A DNA stretch of 64,000 nt from Denitromonas iodatirespirans (GCF_018524365.1 NZ_JAEKFT010000006.1:62001-126000), one strand, 5' to 3'; shown: positions 32,791 through 52,038, counted from the stretch's first letter. Numbers and translations are program-made. The notes: generated by a model not told the origin, from the sequence alone.

Positions 32791-32815
32791 AAAAAAACGA
32801 GCCCTGACGGGCTCG
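32791..32815 (-). terminator. intrinsic terminator/attenuator between rpsG and fusA
   Basis: On the minus strand CGAGCCC-GTCA-GGGCTCG (32815-32798, 7-bp perfect stem) is followed by T7 (32797-32791). It is a textbook Rho-independent terminator, yet it sits inside the str gene run, 19 bp past the rpsG stop and 56 bp before the fusA GTG. I saw no good promoter between it and fusA, so it is probably a partial attenuator. Confidence 0.8.
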
Positions 32816-32833
32816 ATCCACGTCGCTTTCAAA

Positions 32834-33322
<489 letters not shown>

Positions 33323-33337
33323 TCATTGAGCCAACAA

Positions 33338-33715
33338 TCAGGCTTTCTTCGGGCGCTTGGCACCGTACTTGGAGCGCGACTGCTTACGATCCTTGACACC
33401 CTGCAAGTCCAGCGACCCGCGGACGATGTGGTAACGCACACCCGGCAAGTCCTTCACCCGGCCACCGCGAATCAGGACCACGGAGTGCTCCTGCAGGTTG
33501 TGCCCCTCACCGCCGATGTACGAGATCACCTCGAACCCGTTGGTCAGGCGCACCTTGGCCACCTTACGCAACGCGGAGTTCGGCTTCTTCGGCGTCGTGG
33601 TGTACACACGGGTACACACGCCACGCTTCTGCGGGCAGGCTTCCAGCGCCGGCACCTTGCTTTTGAGTACGGCGGATTTCCGCGGTTTGCGGACGAGCTG
33701 ATTAATTGTTGGCAT
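33338..33715 (-). CDS. rpsL: 30S ribosomal protein S12
   Basis: S12 (125 aa) is at the decoding centre. I chose the ATG at 33715 ([14 protein letters not shown]) as the universal start; the frame continues six codons further up, into the terminator tail. TPKKPNS (41-47) and Lys88 in GGRVKDLPG are the unmodified, streptomycin-sensitive forms. A terminator-like hairpin ends 17 bp upstream of the ATG. Confidence 0.98.
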   Translation of the reverse strand: MPTINQLVRKPRKSAVLKSKVPALEACPQKRGVCTRVYTTTPKKPNSALRKVAKVRLTNGFEVISYIGGEGHNLQEHSVVLIRGGRVKDLPGVRYHIVRGSLDLQGVKDRKQSRSKYGAKRPKKA

Positions 33716-33731
33716 AGCTTGAGAATTTCCC

Positions 33732-33764
33732 AAAAAACCGAGGCAGCCCCCTGGGCCGCCTCGG
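33732..33764 (-). terminator. intrinsic terminator in the rpsL leader
   Basis: On the minus strand CCGAGGC and GCCTCGG arms with an inner GCCC/GGGC (one mismatch) form an 11-bp stem (33764-33738), followed by T6 (33737-33732). It lies downstream of the str promoter at 33821-33850 and only 17 bp before the rpsL ATG. It can end rpoBC read-through but would also act on str transcripts, so attenuation is likely. Confidence 0.75.
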
Positions 33765-33820
33765 GCGGTGTATTCCGGCTGCGACTGACTACGATTGGTC
33801 AGTCTACAAAAAGAGGCCGG

Positions 33821-33846
33821 ATTTTACCCCCGTTTGTTTTAAAAGG

Positions 33847-33859
<13 letters not shown>
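33821..33859 (-). promoter_or_regulatory. str operon promoter at the rpoC stop codon
   Basis: On the minus strand TTGACC (33850-33845), 18 nt, TAAAAT (33826-33821), five of six matches in each box. The -35 contains the rpoC TGA (33849-33847). It overlaps a 14-bp palindrome GTCAACGCGTTGAC (33846-33859). Predicted transcripts carry a leader of about 100 nt with a second stem (GACTGAC/GTCAGTC, 33783-33804) before the terminator. Confidence 0.75.
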
Positions 33860-38130
<4,271 letters not shown>

Positions 38131-38168
38131 GTGTCACTCCATCCGATTGAGCGTTGGACTCAGTCGGC

Positions 38169-42302
<4,134 letters not shown>

Positions 42303-42394
42303 AGATGCTCCGGGTAGCGTTCAGACGTGGGAAGACAGGAGACAATGAGCCGTCAGGGACGATCTCGTTCTCTTCTGGCTTCGAAAAGTACGAA

Positions 42395-42426
42395 AGGGCT
42401 GGCGCCCACTTTCGGGTGCCAGCCCT
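42395..42426 (-). terminator. rplL-rpoB attenuator-like hairpin
   Basis: AGGGCTGGC-CCC and its complement form a 13-bp stem with one G-T pair and a 6-nt loop, 17 bp past the rplL stop. The minus strand continues with TTTCGTACTTTT, an imperfect T-tract. E. coli has a partial terminator at this same place that lowers rpoBC relative to rplJL, so the same role is likely here. Confidence 0.7.
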
Positions 42427-42442
42427 GCCTGGGACCGAGAAA

Positions 42443-42823
42443 TTACTTGATCTCGACCTTGGCGCCGGCTTCTTCGAGCTGCTTCTTGAGGCCTTCGGCC
42501 TCGTCCTTGGCCACGCCTTCCTTGACGGCCTTCGGAGCACCGTCAACCAGGTCCTTGGCTTCTTTCAGGCCCAGGCCGGTGGCAGCGCGCACGACCTTGA
42601 TGACTTCGACTTTCTTCTCGCCGACAGCGGCCAGAATCACGTCGAATTCGGTCTTCTCTTCAGCGGCGGCGGCGGCTTCACCAGCCACGGCGGGGCCGGC
42701 CACGGCCACGGCGGCAGCGGCGGACACACCGAACTTCTCTTCCATTTCCTTGATCAGTTCGGACAGTTCCAGAACCGACATGGACGCGATTGCGTCGAGG
42801 ATTTCTGCTTTGCTAACAGCCAT
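42443..42823 (-). CDS. rplL: 50S ribosomal protein L7/L12
   Basis: L7/L12 (126 aa) is the flexible stalk dimer that recruits translational GTPases. It has an N-terminal dimerisation helix pair, an Ala/Val/Gly-rich hinge (about 34-55) and the globular C-terminal domain ([21 protein letters not shown]). It lies 62 bp after rplJ. Confidence 0.98.
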   Translation of the reverse strand: MAVSKAEILDAIASMSVLELSELIKEMEEKFGVSAAAAVAVAGPAVAGEAAAAAEEKTEFDVILAAVGEKKVEVIKVVRAATGLGLKEAKDLVDGAPKAVKEGVAKDEAEGLKKQLEEAGAKVEIK

Positions 42824-42885
42824 TTGAGTTACTCCTGATAACTGAACTAACGCCGCTTCCCAAGAAACGGCAATTACTCGGGAAA

Positions 42886-43416
42886 TTACGCAGTCTCTTT
42901 CGAATCACGAACCGCTGCGAGCGTACGCACGAACTTTCCGGGCACCTCGTTGAGCGTCTGGACGAACTTGGCGATCGGTGCCTGCATCGTGCCGAGCAGC
43001 TTGGCCAGCAGCTCTTCACGACTCGGCATGGTGGCCAGTGCCTTGACCCCAGCTGCGTCCATGACGAAGTTGGGCATGACACCGGCTTTGATCACCAGCT
43101 TGTCGTTGTCCTTCGAGAACTGCTGAAGCACCTTGGCCGGCGCCACCGGATCTGCGGAAATACCGTAGATCAGCGGCCCCACCAGCTGGTCAGACAGCCC
43201 TTCGAAGTGCGTGCCAGCAATGGCACGCCGCGCAAGGGTGTTCTTCAGTACGCGCAGATAAACGCCCGCTTCACGCGCCTTGGCGCGCAATTCGGTCACT
43301 TGACCCACTTCGAGACCACGGTACTCAGCGACAATGATCACCTGCGCGTTCGCCACTTCGGCGGACACGTCGGCGACAACTGCCTTCTTACCTTCAAGAT
43401 TGAGACCCACGGTCAT
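42886..43416 (-). CDS. rplJ: 50S ribosomal protein L10
   Basis: L10 (176 aa) anchors the L7/L12 stalk to 23S rRNA. The globular N-terminal domain ([22 protein letters not shown]) is followed by the L12-binding C-terminal helix. In E. coli L10 with L12 represses its own leader; the 294-bp gap upstream of this gene fits such a leader. Confidence 0.98.
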   Translation of the reverse strand: MTVGLNLEGKKAVVADVSAEVANAQVIIVAEYRGLEVGQVTELRAKAREAGVYLRVLKNTLARRAIAGTHFEGLSDQLVGPLIYGISADPVAPAKVLQQFSKDNDKLVIKAGVMPNFVMDAAGVKALATMPSREELLAKLLGTMQAPIAKFVQTLNEVPGKFVRTLAAVRDSKETA

Positions 43417-43710
43417 CTCCCACTGAATGGTTACGCCTCACCTGGGTAGCACGTACCCGGGATCGGACCACTTTCGGCGACCGTCATTCAGGAGATCAAG
43501 AGCTACTCGGCAGGGCCGATAATGAATCCTGATTCGGGCTTCGCCATCTACGCTGGGCTCGCGCCCGACACAGGGGTCGGACTCGAATTTGAGACTCGCT
43601 CCGGCAGGCCGGATAAAGAATCCCCAGCGGTCTTTGACAACCTGCGGCGTCACCGACACCGCAGCCCAAAGACCCGACCACCCCTTCCGGGGTCGCCGGG
43701 CAAACTCGCA
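43417..43710 (-). promoter_or_regulatory. rplJ leader with candidate promoter
   Basis: This 294-bp gap between rplA and rplJ holds TTGTCA (43640-43635) with TTTATC (43617-43612) 17 nt away, a promoter with a good -35 but weak -10. The predicted leader of about 190 nt includes a small hairpin (GGGTA/TACCC, 43444-43458) shortly before the rplJ ATG. By position it corresponds to the L10 autoregulatory leader. I did not identify the kink-turn that L10 binds. Confidence 0.45.
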
Positions 43711-44409
43711 TCAAGCGTTGATCACGCTCGACGGCTCGACGCGCACACCGGCACCCATGGTGCTGGACACGGCGACGCGACGCAGATACAGGCCTTTCGA
43801 CGTGGCCGGCTTGGCTTTGTTCAGCGCGTCGACCAGCGCAGCGGCATTCTGCTGCAGCGATTCGACCGAGAACGATGCACGACCGATGGTGGCGTGCACG
43901 ATGCCGCCCTTGTCGGCGCGGTACTGCACCTGACCGGCCTTGGCGTTCTTCACCGCCGTCTCGACGTCCATGGTCACCGTCCCGACTTTCGGGTTCGGCA
44001 TCAGGCCACGCGGGCCGAGAATCTGGCCCAGCTGACCGACCACGCGCATGGCGTCCGGCGTGGCGATACACACGTCGAAATCCAGATTGCCGGCCTTGAC
44101 CTGCTCGGCCAGATCGTCGAAACCGACCACATCGGCACCGGCCGCCTTGGCGGCAGCGGCCTTGTCGCCCTGGGCGAACACAGCCACGCGCACGCTCTTG
44201 CCGGTACCGGCGGGCAGCACGACCGAACCGCGCACCACCTGATCCGATTTACGCGGATCGATACCGAGATTGACGGCCACGTCGACGGACTCGTCGAATT
44301 TGGCGCTGGCCAGATCCTTGATCAACGCCAGCGCGTCGGCCATGGAGTACACACGATTGCGATCAACCTTGGCGCGGATCGCCTGCACGCGCTTGGAAAC
44401 TTTTGCCAT
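43711..44409 (-). CDS. rplA: 50S ribosomal protein L1
   Basis: L1 (232 aa) forms the mobile L1 stalk and in E. coli represses the rplKA m[19 protein letters not shown]-type signature appears as [18 protein letters not shown] (about residues 123-140). Two bp separate it from rplK. Confidence 0.98.
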   Translation of the reverse strand: MAKVSKRVQAIRAKVDRNRVYSMADALALIKDLASAKFDESVDVAVNLGIDPRKSDQVVRGSVVLPAGTGKSVRVAVFAQGDKAAAAKAAGADVVGFDDLAEQVKAGNLDFDVCIATPDAMRVVGQLGQILGPRGLMPNPKVGTVTMDVETAVKNAKAGQVQYRADKGGIVHATIGRASFSVESLQQNAAALVDALNKAKPATSKGLYLRRVAVSSTMGAGVRVEPSSVINA

Positions 44410-44411
44410 GA

Positions 44412-44843
44412 TCAGAGCCCCTCAACCGTCACGCCCATGCTGCGCGCAGAACCTGCGATGGTCCGCACAGCACCTTCCAGATCCGCCGCCGTCAGGTCGG
44501 GCATCTTGGTCTTGGCGATTTCTTCGATTTGCGCACGCGTCACGCTGCCGACCTTGTCGGTATGCGGGCGGGGCGACCCTTTCTGCAGACCGGCCGCCTT
44601 CTTGATCAGGACCGACGCCGGCGGCGTCTTCATGATGAAGGTGAAGCTCTTGTCGCTGAAGGCAGTGATGACGACAGGGATCGGCAGACCCGGCTCAAGG
44701 CTCTGCGTGCGGGCGTTGAACGCCTTGCAGAATTCCATGATGTTCAGGCCGCGCTGACCCAGCGCGGGACCGATCGGGGGGCTCGGGTTGGCTTTCCCCG
44801 CCGGCACCTGCAGCTTGATATAGCCGATGATTTTCTTAGCCAT
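44412..44843 (-). CDS. rplK: 50S ribosomal protein L11
   Basis: L11 (143 aa) forms the GTPase-associated centre with L10 and is needed for RelA activation. [21 protein letters not shown] is the N-terminal hallmark, with the proline switch, and the RNA-binding C-terminal domain follows. It lies 80 bp after nusG, with a leader stem between. Confidence 0.98.
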   Translation of the reverse strand: MAKKIIGYIKLQVPAGKANPSPPIGPALGQRGLNIMEFCKAFNARTQSLEPGLPIPVVITAFSDKSFTFIMKTPPASVLIKKAAGLQKGSPRPHTDKVGSVTRAQIEEIAKTKMPDLTAADLEGAVRTIAGSARSMGVTVEGL

Positions 44844-44901
44844 GAAGGCTTGCTCCTATAGTGAGTGCGAACGCACCAGCCTGCGGCCGGCGCTCCTCGA
44901 T

Positions 44902-44916
44902 CCCGCCAGCGGCGGG
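44902..44916 (-). promoter_or_regulatory. hairpin in the rplK leader
   Basis: CCCGCC-AGC-GGCGGG forms a 6-bp GC stem just past the nusG stop. A further small stem (GTGCG/CGCAC) lies closer to rplK. By position this leader could carry the L1 repressor site known from E. coli, but I cannot recognise the site itself. Confidence 0.35.
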
Positions 44917-44923
44917 CTCAGGC

Positions 44924-45457
44924 TCAGGTCTTTTCGACCTGGCCGAATTCCAGCTCGACGGGTGTGCCGCGACCGAAGATGGTCACCGACACCCGCAACT
45001 TGCTCTTCTCGTAGTTCACGTCTTCGACCGCCCCGTGGAAATCGGTGAACGGACCTTCCTTGACGCGAACCACTTCGCCGACCTCAAACAGAACCTTGGG
45101 ACGCGGCTTCTCCACACCCTCCTGGATCTGACTCATGATCTTGGCCACTTCCTTCTCGGAAATCGGCGTCGGCTTGGTCCCGGTGCCACCCACGAAGCCG
45201 GTGACCCGCGGTGTCGACTTGACCAGATGCCAAGTCTCCTCGTTCATTTCCATCTCGACGAGCACATAGCCCGGAAAGAACTTGCGCTCCGAAATGCTTT
45301 TCTGGCCGGATTTCATCTCGACCACTTCTTCCACCGGCACCAGAACCTGACCAAACAAGTCCTGCATGCCTGCGCGCGAGATGCGCTCGATCAGCGCACG
45401 CTGAACCGATTTTTCGAAGCCCGAATAGGCGTGAACCACATACCAGCGTTTGGACAT
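44924..45457 (-). CDS. nusG: transcription termination/antitermination factor NusG
   Basis: NusG (177 aa) bridges RNA polymerase and Rho or S10. The NGN domain ([19 protein letters not shown]) and the C-terminal KOW domain ([18 protein letters not shown]) are complete. I chose the ATG at 45457, which gives MSKRWYVV; the longer frame overlaps secE. Confidence 0.98.
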   Translation of the reverse strand: MSKRWYVVHAYSGFEKSVQRALIERISRAGMQDLFGQVLVPVEEVVEMKSGQKSISERKFFPGYVLVEMEMNEETWHLVKSTPRVTGFVGGTGTKPTPISEKEVAKIMSQIQEGVEKPRPKVLFEVGEVVRVKEGPFTDFHGAVEDVNYEKSKLRVSVTIFGRGTPVELEFGQVEKT

Positions 45458-45459
45458 AA

Positions 45460-45807
45460 TCACTTCCAGTTCAGCACGAGGTCGTACAACACCCACTCAA
45501 GGCTCTTGTCGGTCAGCCACAGGAACAATGCCATGGCGACCATGAAAGCGAAGACAACGCCCGTCATCTGGACCGTTTCCTTGCGGGTCGGCCAAACCAC
45601 TTTTTTGGTCTCGGCCACCGTCTCGCGAACAAAAACGGCAAAGCGCTGGCCGGGCTCGGTGAACCAGGCAACGGCAGAACCCGCCGCCACGCCCGCCAGG
45701 ACGACCAGAACGCGCAGCACCAGCACCTGCTCGGAGAGCAGGTAGAATCCAGCCACGCCAGCAGCCACCAGAAGCAGCGCCAGCACAAACTTGAGCTTGT
45801 CAGCCAT
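45460..45807 (-). CDS. secE: preprotein translocase subunit SecE
   Basis: SecE (115 aa) clamps SecY in the inner membrane. It has three hydrophobic helices (two near residues 8-45, one near 85-105), the long proteobacterial form, and the conserved amphipathic stretch [17 protein letters not shown]. It is 2 bp from nusG and 24 bp after tRNA-Trp. Confidence 0.96.
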   Translation of the reverse strand: MADKLKFVLALLLVAAGVAGFYLLSEQVLVLRVLVVLAGVAAGSAVAWFTEPGQRFAVFVRETVAETKKVVWPTRKETVQMTGVVFAFMVAMALFLWLTDKSLEWVLYDLVLNWK

Positions 45808-45831
45808 TCGGGTCTAACAGTCCAGAAAATA

Positions 45832-45907
45832 TGGCAGGGGCAGAGGGAATCGAACCCCCAACCTTCGGTTTTGGAGACCGACGCTCTGCCAGTTGAGCTA
45901 TACCCCT
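45832..45907 (-). tRNA. trpT: tRNA-Trp (CCA)
   Basis: A 76-nt cloverleaf with a 7-bp acceptor (AGGGGTA/TGCCCCT with one G-T), GGTTCGATTCC T-arm, and encoded CCA end. The anticodon loop CTCCAAA gives anticodon CCA. It lies between tuf and secE, the standard betaproteobacterial order. Confidence 0.97.
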
Positions 45908-45972
45908 GCAGCAGAGACTACAGGGCGCCACGATGCCGCAGCGCCCTTCGGAAAACAACAGTCAGCCGTCGA

Positions 45973-47163
<1,191 letters not shown>

Positions 47164-47231
47164 ATCGATACCTCTGTTCGAAATCAGGAATACGCGCTAC
47201 ACAATCCAGGCTGGCCACACCAAGCGAAGCT

Positions 47232-47306
47232 TGGTGCCCATGGGCAGGATTGAACTGCCGACCTCTCCCTTACCAAGGGAGTGCTCTGCCACTGAGCTAC
47301 ATGGGC
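47232..47306 (-). tRNA. thrT: tRNA-Thr (GGT)
   Basis: A 75-nt cloverleaf with acceptor GCCCATG/CATGGGC, discriminator A and encoded CCA. The loop CTTGGTAA gives anticodon GGT. It is 68 bp upstream of tuf in the same transcript. Confidence 0.97.
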
Positions 47307-47323
47307 ACGCCACACACAACACA

Positions 47324-47397
47324 TGGAGCGGGTGAAGGGAATCGAACCCTCGTCGTAAGCTTGGAAGGCTTCTGCTCTACCATTGAGCTACACCCGC
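47324..47397 (-). tRNA. glyT: tRNA-Gly (TCC)
   Basis: A 74-nt cloverleaf with acceptor GCGGGTG/CACCCGC and encoded CCA. The loop CTTCCAA gives anticodon TCC. It lies 17 bp before tRNA-Thr. Confidence 0.97.
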
Positions 47398-47484
47398 ACA
47401 CAACGAAGCGACAATCCACACCGCCCGCTTCACCGGATTTCAAGCCTCGGCGCCAATCTATCTAACTACGTACATCCAAAAACC

Positions 47485-47569
<85 letters not shown>

Positions 47570-47584
47570 AGCGAGAAGCCCCGC

Positions 47585-47613
47585 ACTATAGTCGGAGCCA
47601 CTTTTCGTGTCAA
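47585..47613 (-). promoter_or_regulatory. promoter of the tRNA-tuf operon
   Basis: On the minus strand TTGACA (47613-47608), 17 nt, TATAGT (47590-47585): a full -35 consensus and five of six in the -10. The -35 contains the TGA stop of the upstream Lrp-type gene (47612-47610). Confidence 0.88.
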
Positions 47614-48125
47614 ACCTTTTTTGCGCCCGACGGTGACGCCGGCCCTGCCTGTCGCGCAAGGCCCTCCAGCGGCAGTGCGGTGGTGTGCTTGACGGTCTGC
47701 AGCACGAAGCTGGACTTCACGTTGGCGACCCCGTCGAGCTTCAGCAGACGATCCATCAGGAAGCGGGAAAAATGCTCCAGATCCTCGACCACCACATGCA
47801 GCAGATAGTCCATCTCGCCGGTCAGTGCAAAGCATGACAGCACTTCGGGCCACGCACCGACGGCGGCATGGAAGGCCCGGATCTGCGTGTCGCCGCGCTT
47901 GTCGAGCGTCACCGTCACATAGGCCTGCAGGCCCAGACCGACTCGCCATGGATCCACCAGCGCGGCGTAGCCGCGGATCACGCCCTGCGCTTCGAGCTGA
48001 CGCACCCGCCGCAGGCACGGCGACGGCGACAAGGACACCTGGTGGGCCAGATCGGCATTGGTCATGCGTCCGTTGCGCTGAAGCGTCTCCAGAATGCCGA
48101 GGTCGATACGGTCGAGCGGGTCCAT
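47610..48125 (-). CDS. Lrp/AsnC family transcriptional regulator
   Basis: This 171-aa regulator has an N-terminal helix-turn-helix (about 18-45; TNADLAHQVSLSPSPCLRRVRQLE region) and a C-terminal RAM ligand-binding domain (about 65-150). I chose the ATG at 48125 (MDPLDRIDLGILETLQRNG) with CGGAG upstream; the longer frame to 48293 lacks support. Such proteins sense amino acids. It is divergent from indolepyruvate:ferredoxin oxidoreductase, so it probably controls aromatic amino-acid breakdown. Its TGA forms part of the tRNA-Tyr promoter. Confidence 0.9.
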   Translation of the reverse strand: MDPLDRIDLGILETLQRNGRMTNADLAHQVSLSPSPCLRRVRQLEAQGVIRGYAALVDPWRVGLGLQAYVTVTLDKRGDTQIRAFHAAVGAWPEVLSCFALTGEMDYLLHVVVEDLEHFSRFLMDRLLKLDGVANVKSSFVLQTVKHTTALPLEGLARQAGPASPSGAKKV

Positions 48126-48378
48126 ACAGGGCTCCGAAATGGCGTTCAGGCGAAGTGTGCGGCAAACACCGATTGCCGGCAATTTGGCGAACCCAGCCAT
48201 CCGAGCACGCAGGGCAGACGTGCGCAGACGGCCACGGAGGCGGGCGCCAAGGCGCCTGACGCAACCTTCCGGGCCGGCCGGCATCCAACCCACTAGCCGC
48301 CGCCCCGACCCCGGGCTAGGCTAGGGGCGGGTATTCACAAGATTTCGCCCTGCAGCCCGACCTCGTGTTGCCACACCC

Positions 48379-48395
48379 CAAAAATCCGATTTTTG
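48379..48395. promoter_or_regulatory. Lrp-type operator candidate before the indolepyruvate oxidoreductase gene
   Basis: CAAAAAT-CCG-ATTTTTG is a perfect 7-bp inverted repeat with a 3-bp centre, ending just before the GAGGAGG ribosome site of the oxidoreductase gene. AT-rich arms and about 17-bp size suit an Lrp/AsnC dimer. The rest of the 282-bp divergent region shows no other clear motif. Confidence 0.5.
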
Positions 48396-48407
48396 AGGAG
48401 GAACCCC

Positions 48408-51400
48408 ATGGCCGACAGCACGCTTGCCCCCTCGCCCGCCCACGCGCCCAGTCTCGACGACAAGTACACCTTGAAGAAAGGCCGCGTCTATCTCACCGGC
48501 TATCAGGCCCTGGTGCGCCTGCTGATGATCCAGCAGGAGCGTGACGAGGCGGCCGGACTCAACACCGCCGGCTTCGTGTCCGGCTATCGCGGCTCGCCGC
48601 TGGGCGGCCTCGACCAGACGCTGTGGAAGGCGCGCCCGCATTTGAAGCAGCGCCATATCGTTTTCCAGCCGGGCATCAATGAAGACCTGGCGGCCACGGC
48701 GGTGTGGGGCTCGCAGCAGGTCAATCTCTCGCCCGAAGCCACGTTCGACGGCGTGTTCGCCATGTGGTACGGCAAAGGCCCCGGGGTCGACCGCAGCGGC
48801 GACGTCTTCCGCCATGGCAACGCGGCCGGCAGCTCGAAGTATGGCGGCGTGGTGGTGGTGGCCGGCGACGACCATGCGGCCAAGTCCTCCACCCTGCCGC
48901 ACCAGACCGATCACTTCTTCAAGTCGATGATGATGCCTGTGCTGGCCCCGGCCGGCGTGCAGGAATACATCGATTTCGGTGTGCATGGCTACGCGCTGTC
49001 GCGCTACTCGGGGTGCTGGGTGGCGTTCAAGGCGCTGGCCGACACGGTGGAGACCTCCGCCTCGGTCGATGTCGATCCGAACCGAGTGCAGGTGGTCCTG
49101 CCCGACGACTTCGCGATTCCGCCCGACGGCCTCAACATCCGTTGGCCGGACCCACCGCTGGTGCAGGAGAAGCGGCTGCTGCACTACAAGCTCTACGCCG
49201 CGCTGGCCTATTGCCGGGCCAACGGGCTGAACCAGATCGTCATCGACTCGCCAACGCCCAAGCTGGGCATCATCACTTCGGGCAAGAGCTACCTGGACGT
49301 GCGCCAGGCCTTCGACGACCTGGGCATCGACGACGCGTTGGCCGCCGAGATCGGCATCCGGCTGTACAAGATCGGCATGGTGTGGCCGCTCGAATCGGTG
49401 GGCGTGCGCCATTTCGCCGAGGGGCTCGAAGAGATCCTGGTGGTCGAAGAAAAACGCCAGTTGCTCGAATACCAGCTCAAGGAAGAACTCTACAACTGGC
49501 GCGAAGACGTGCGCCCGCGCGTCATCGGCAAGTTCGACGAAAAGGGCGAATGGGCCCTGCTGCCCAAGGGCGACGGCAAGGTCGATCATGGCGAATGGCT
49601 GCTGCCGGCCGCCGGCGAGCTGACCCCGGCGATGATCGCCCGCGTGATCGCCGGCCGCATCGCCCGCTTCTTCACCTCCGACCGCATCCAGGCGCGCCTG
49701 GCCTTTTTGGAGGCCAAGGAAGCGGCGCTCGAAAAACGCGTGTTTTCCATCGACCGCGTACCCACCTTCTGTTCGGGCTGCCCGCACAACACCTCGACCC
49801 ATGTGCCCGAGGGCAGCCGCGCGCTGGCCGGTATCGGCTGCCACTACATGGTCACCTGGATGCCCGAGCGACGCACCGGCACCTTCACCCAGATGGGCGG
49901 CGAAGGCGTGCCCTGGGTCGGCCAGGCGCCCTTCACCCGCGAAAAGCACATCTTCGCCAACCTGGGCGACGGCACCTACTTCCACTCCGGCCTGATGGCG
50001 ATCCGCCAGGCGGTGGCCGCCGGTGTCAACATCACCTACAAGATCCTCTACAACGACGCGGTCGCCATGACCGGTGGCCAGCCGCATGACGGCCAGCTCA
50101 CGGTGCCGATCATCGTCCGCCAGCTGCAGGCCGAAGGCGTCAACAACATCGTCGTGGTCACCGACGGCACGGCGCGCGCCTATGGCCCGTCCGACATTCC
50201 GCATGTACCGATGCGCCATCGCGACGAGCTCGACGCCATCCAGCGCGAGCTGCGCGACTCGGGCGGCGTCACCGCGCTGATCTACGACCAGACCTGTGCC
50301 GCCGAAAAACGCCGCCGGCGCAAGCGCGGCAAATACCCCGACCCGGCGCGGCGGGTGTTCATCAACGAGGCGGTGTGCGAGGGCTGCGGCGACTGCGGCG
50401 TGGTGAGCAACTGCATGTCGATCGTGCCGGTGGAAACCGAGTTCGGCCGCAAGCGGCAGATCGATCAGTCCTCCTGCAACAAGGACTACTCCTGCCTCAA
50501 CGGCTTCTGCCCGAGCTTTGTCACCATCGAAGGCGGCGCGCCGCGCAAGGGGCGGGCGATCGCCGATGCCGACGCGCACTTCCCCGAGCTGCCCGAGCCG
50601 GTGGTGCCCGACACCACACGGCCCTTCGGCATCATGGTCACCGGCGTCGGCGGCACCGGCGTGGTCACCATCGGCGCGTTGATCGGCATGGGCGCGCACC
50701 TCGACGGCAAGGGCGTGACGGTGCTCGACATGACCGGCCTGGCACAGAAGGGCGGCTCGGTGTTCAGCCACATCCGTGTCGCCGACCGGCCCGACGATCT
50801 GCACGCGGTGCGCATCGCGGCCGGCGAAGCCAACGCCGTGATCGGCGGCGACGTCGTGGTCTCGGCCAGCGTCGAGGCCCTGGCCAAGATGGCCGCCGGG
50901 CGCACGCGCGCGGTCATCAACTGTGCCGAGATGCCCACCTCGGACTTCACCAAGAACCCCGACTGGCAGTTCCCGCTCGACAAGATGGAACGCACTGTGC
51001 GCGAGGCGGTCGGTGCCGACAATGTCGACTTCTTCGACGCCCAGGCGCTGGCCACGGCGCTGATGGGCGACGCGATTGCCACCAATCTGTTCCTGCTCGG
51101 CTACGCCTGGCAGAAGGGCATGGTGCCGGTCAGCCACGAGGGCTTGATGAAGGCCATCGAGCTCAACGGCGTCGCCATCCCGATGAACAAGCAGGCCTTC
51201 CTGTGGGGGCGGCGCGCCGCCTGCGACCTCGAGGCGGTCACTCGCATCGCCAATCCGCCGCACGCCACACCGCTGCACCCGCCCACGCTCGACGAGATCA
51301 TCGAGCGCCGCGTGGCCTATCTGACCGACTACCAGGACGCCGCCTACGCCAAACGCTACCGCCATCTGGTCGAGCGCGTGCGCGCGGCCGAGGCCCCGCT

Positions 51401-51944
51401 GGGCACCGCCGGACTGAGCGAGGCGGTGGCGCGCAACTACTTCAAGCTGATGGCCTACAAGGACGAGTACGAAGTGGGCCGGCTGTATAGCGACCCGACC
51501 TTCTGGTCGCAACTGGAGGCCGCCTTCGAAGGCGACTACGAGGTCAAGTTCCACCTCGCTCCGCCCTTCCTCGCCAAGCCCGACCCGACCACCGGACGCA
51601 TCGCCAAGCGGGTCTACGGCGAGGGCATGAAGCGCATCTTCCGCCTGCTGGCGCGGCTCAAGGGCCTGCGCGGCACGCGCTGGGACATCTTCGCCCGCAC
51701 CGAAGAGCGTCGCGCCGAGCGCGCCCTGATCCGGCAATACGAACAGGATGTGGCCGAACTGCTCGATTCGCTCAGCTTCCTGCGCCACAAGCTGGCGGTG
51801 GAGATCGCCTCGATCCCCGACGCCATCCGCGGCTTCGGCCATGTCAAGGCCCGCAACATGGCCGAGGCAGAGAAAACCCGGCAGCGCCTGCTCCAGCAAT
51901 GGCGCAAGCCTGCCGACCCGGCCAGCACGGCGCGCGCCGCCTGA
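48408..51944 (+). CDS. indolepyruvate:ferredoxin oxidoreductase, fused subunits
   Basis: This 1178-aa enzyme oxidatively decarboxylates aryl-pyruvates (from Trp, Phe, Tyr) to aryl-acetyl-CoA, passing electrons to ferredoxin. The N-terminal thiamine-pyrophosphate half has SGYRGSPLGG, PTFCSGCPHNTST and the cofactor-binding GDGTYFHSG...YNDAVAMTGGQP. A cysteine-rich stretch from residue 657 (CEGCGDCG...NC...SCNKDYSCLNGFC) probably holds Fe-S clusters. The last third (GVGGTGVVTIGALIGMGAHL) is the gamma subunit-like IorB part. I chose the ATG at 48408 with GAGGAGG upstream. It is divergent from an Lrp-type regulator. Fused forms are usual in betaproteobacteria. Confidence 0.93.
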   Translation: MADSTLAPSPAHAPSLDDKYTLKKGRVYLTGYQALVRLLMIQQERDEAAGLNTAGFVSGYRGSPLGGLDQTLWKARPHLKQRHIVFQPGINEDLAATAVWGSQQVNLSPEATFDGVFAMWYGKGPGVDRSGDVFRHGNAAGSSKYGGVVVVAGDDHAAKSSTLPHQTDHFFKSMMMPVLAPAGVQEYIDFGVHGYALSRYSGCWVAFKALADTVETSASVDVDPNRVQVVLPDDFAIPPDGLNIRWPDPPLVQEKRLLHYKLYAALAYCRANGLNQIVIDSPTPKLGIITSGKSYLDVRQAFDDLGIDDALAAEIGIRLYKIGMVWPLESVGVRHFAEGLEEILVVEEKRQLLEYQLKEELYNWREDVRPRVIGKFDEKGEWALLPKGDGKVDHGEWLLPAAGELTPAMIARVIAGRIARFFTSDRIQARLAFLEAKEAALEKRVFSIDRVPTFCSGCPHNTSTHVPEGSRALAGIGCHYMVTWMPERRTGTFTQMGGEGVPWVGQAPFTREKHIFANLGDGTYFHSGLMAIRQAVAAGVNITYKILYNDAVAMTGGQPHDGQLTVPIIVRQLQAEGVNNIVVVTDGTARAYGPSDIPHVPMRHRDELDAIQRELRDSGGVTALIYDQTCAAEKRRRRKRGKYPDPARRVFINEAVCEGCGDCGVVSNCMSIVPVETEFGRKRQIDQSSCNKDYSCLNGFCPSFVTIEGGAPRKGRAIADADAHFPELPEPVVPDTTRPFGIMVTGVGGTGVVTIGALIGMGAHLDGKGVTVLDMTGLAQKGGSVFSHIRVADRPDDLHAVRIAAGEANAVIGGDVVVSASVEALAKMAAGRTRAVINCAEMPTSDFTKNPDWQFPLDKMERTVREAVGADNVDFFDAQALATALMGDAIATNLFLLGYAWQKGMVPVSHEGLMKAIELNGVAIPMNKQAFLWGRRAACDLEAVTRIANPPHATPLHPPTLDEIIERRVAYLTDYQDAAYAKRYRHLVERVRAAEAPLGTAGLSEAVARNYFKLMAYKDEYEVGRLYSDPTFWSQLEAAFEGDYEVKFHLAPPFLAKPDPTTGRIAKRVYGEGMKRIFRLLARLKGLRGTRWDIFARTEERRAERALIRQYEQDVAELLDSLSFLRHKLAVEIASIPDAIRGFGHVKARNMAEAEKTRQRLLQQWRKPADPASTARAA

Positions 51945-52038
51945 GCCCGGCGCCGGGCGGCGGGGCCGTCGCCCGGTGGATATTTGGGCATGAAATCACC
52001 GGCTGATCGTCGCTTGCCCGGCGAGGCCGGCGGCTATC

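Noticed and set aside
33338-33715. Possible streptomycin-resistant rpsL or rifampicin-resistant rpoB allele
   Set aside because: Lys at positions 43 and 88 of S12 and the rifampicin-pocket residues of beta are wild type by inspection.
48321-51899. An 1192-codon minus-strand open frame opposite the indolepyruvate oxidoreductase
   Set aside because: The plus-strand protein has clear cofactor motifs. The minus frame is its shadow.
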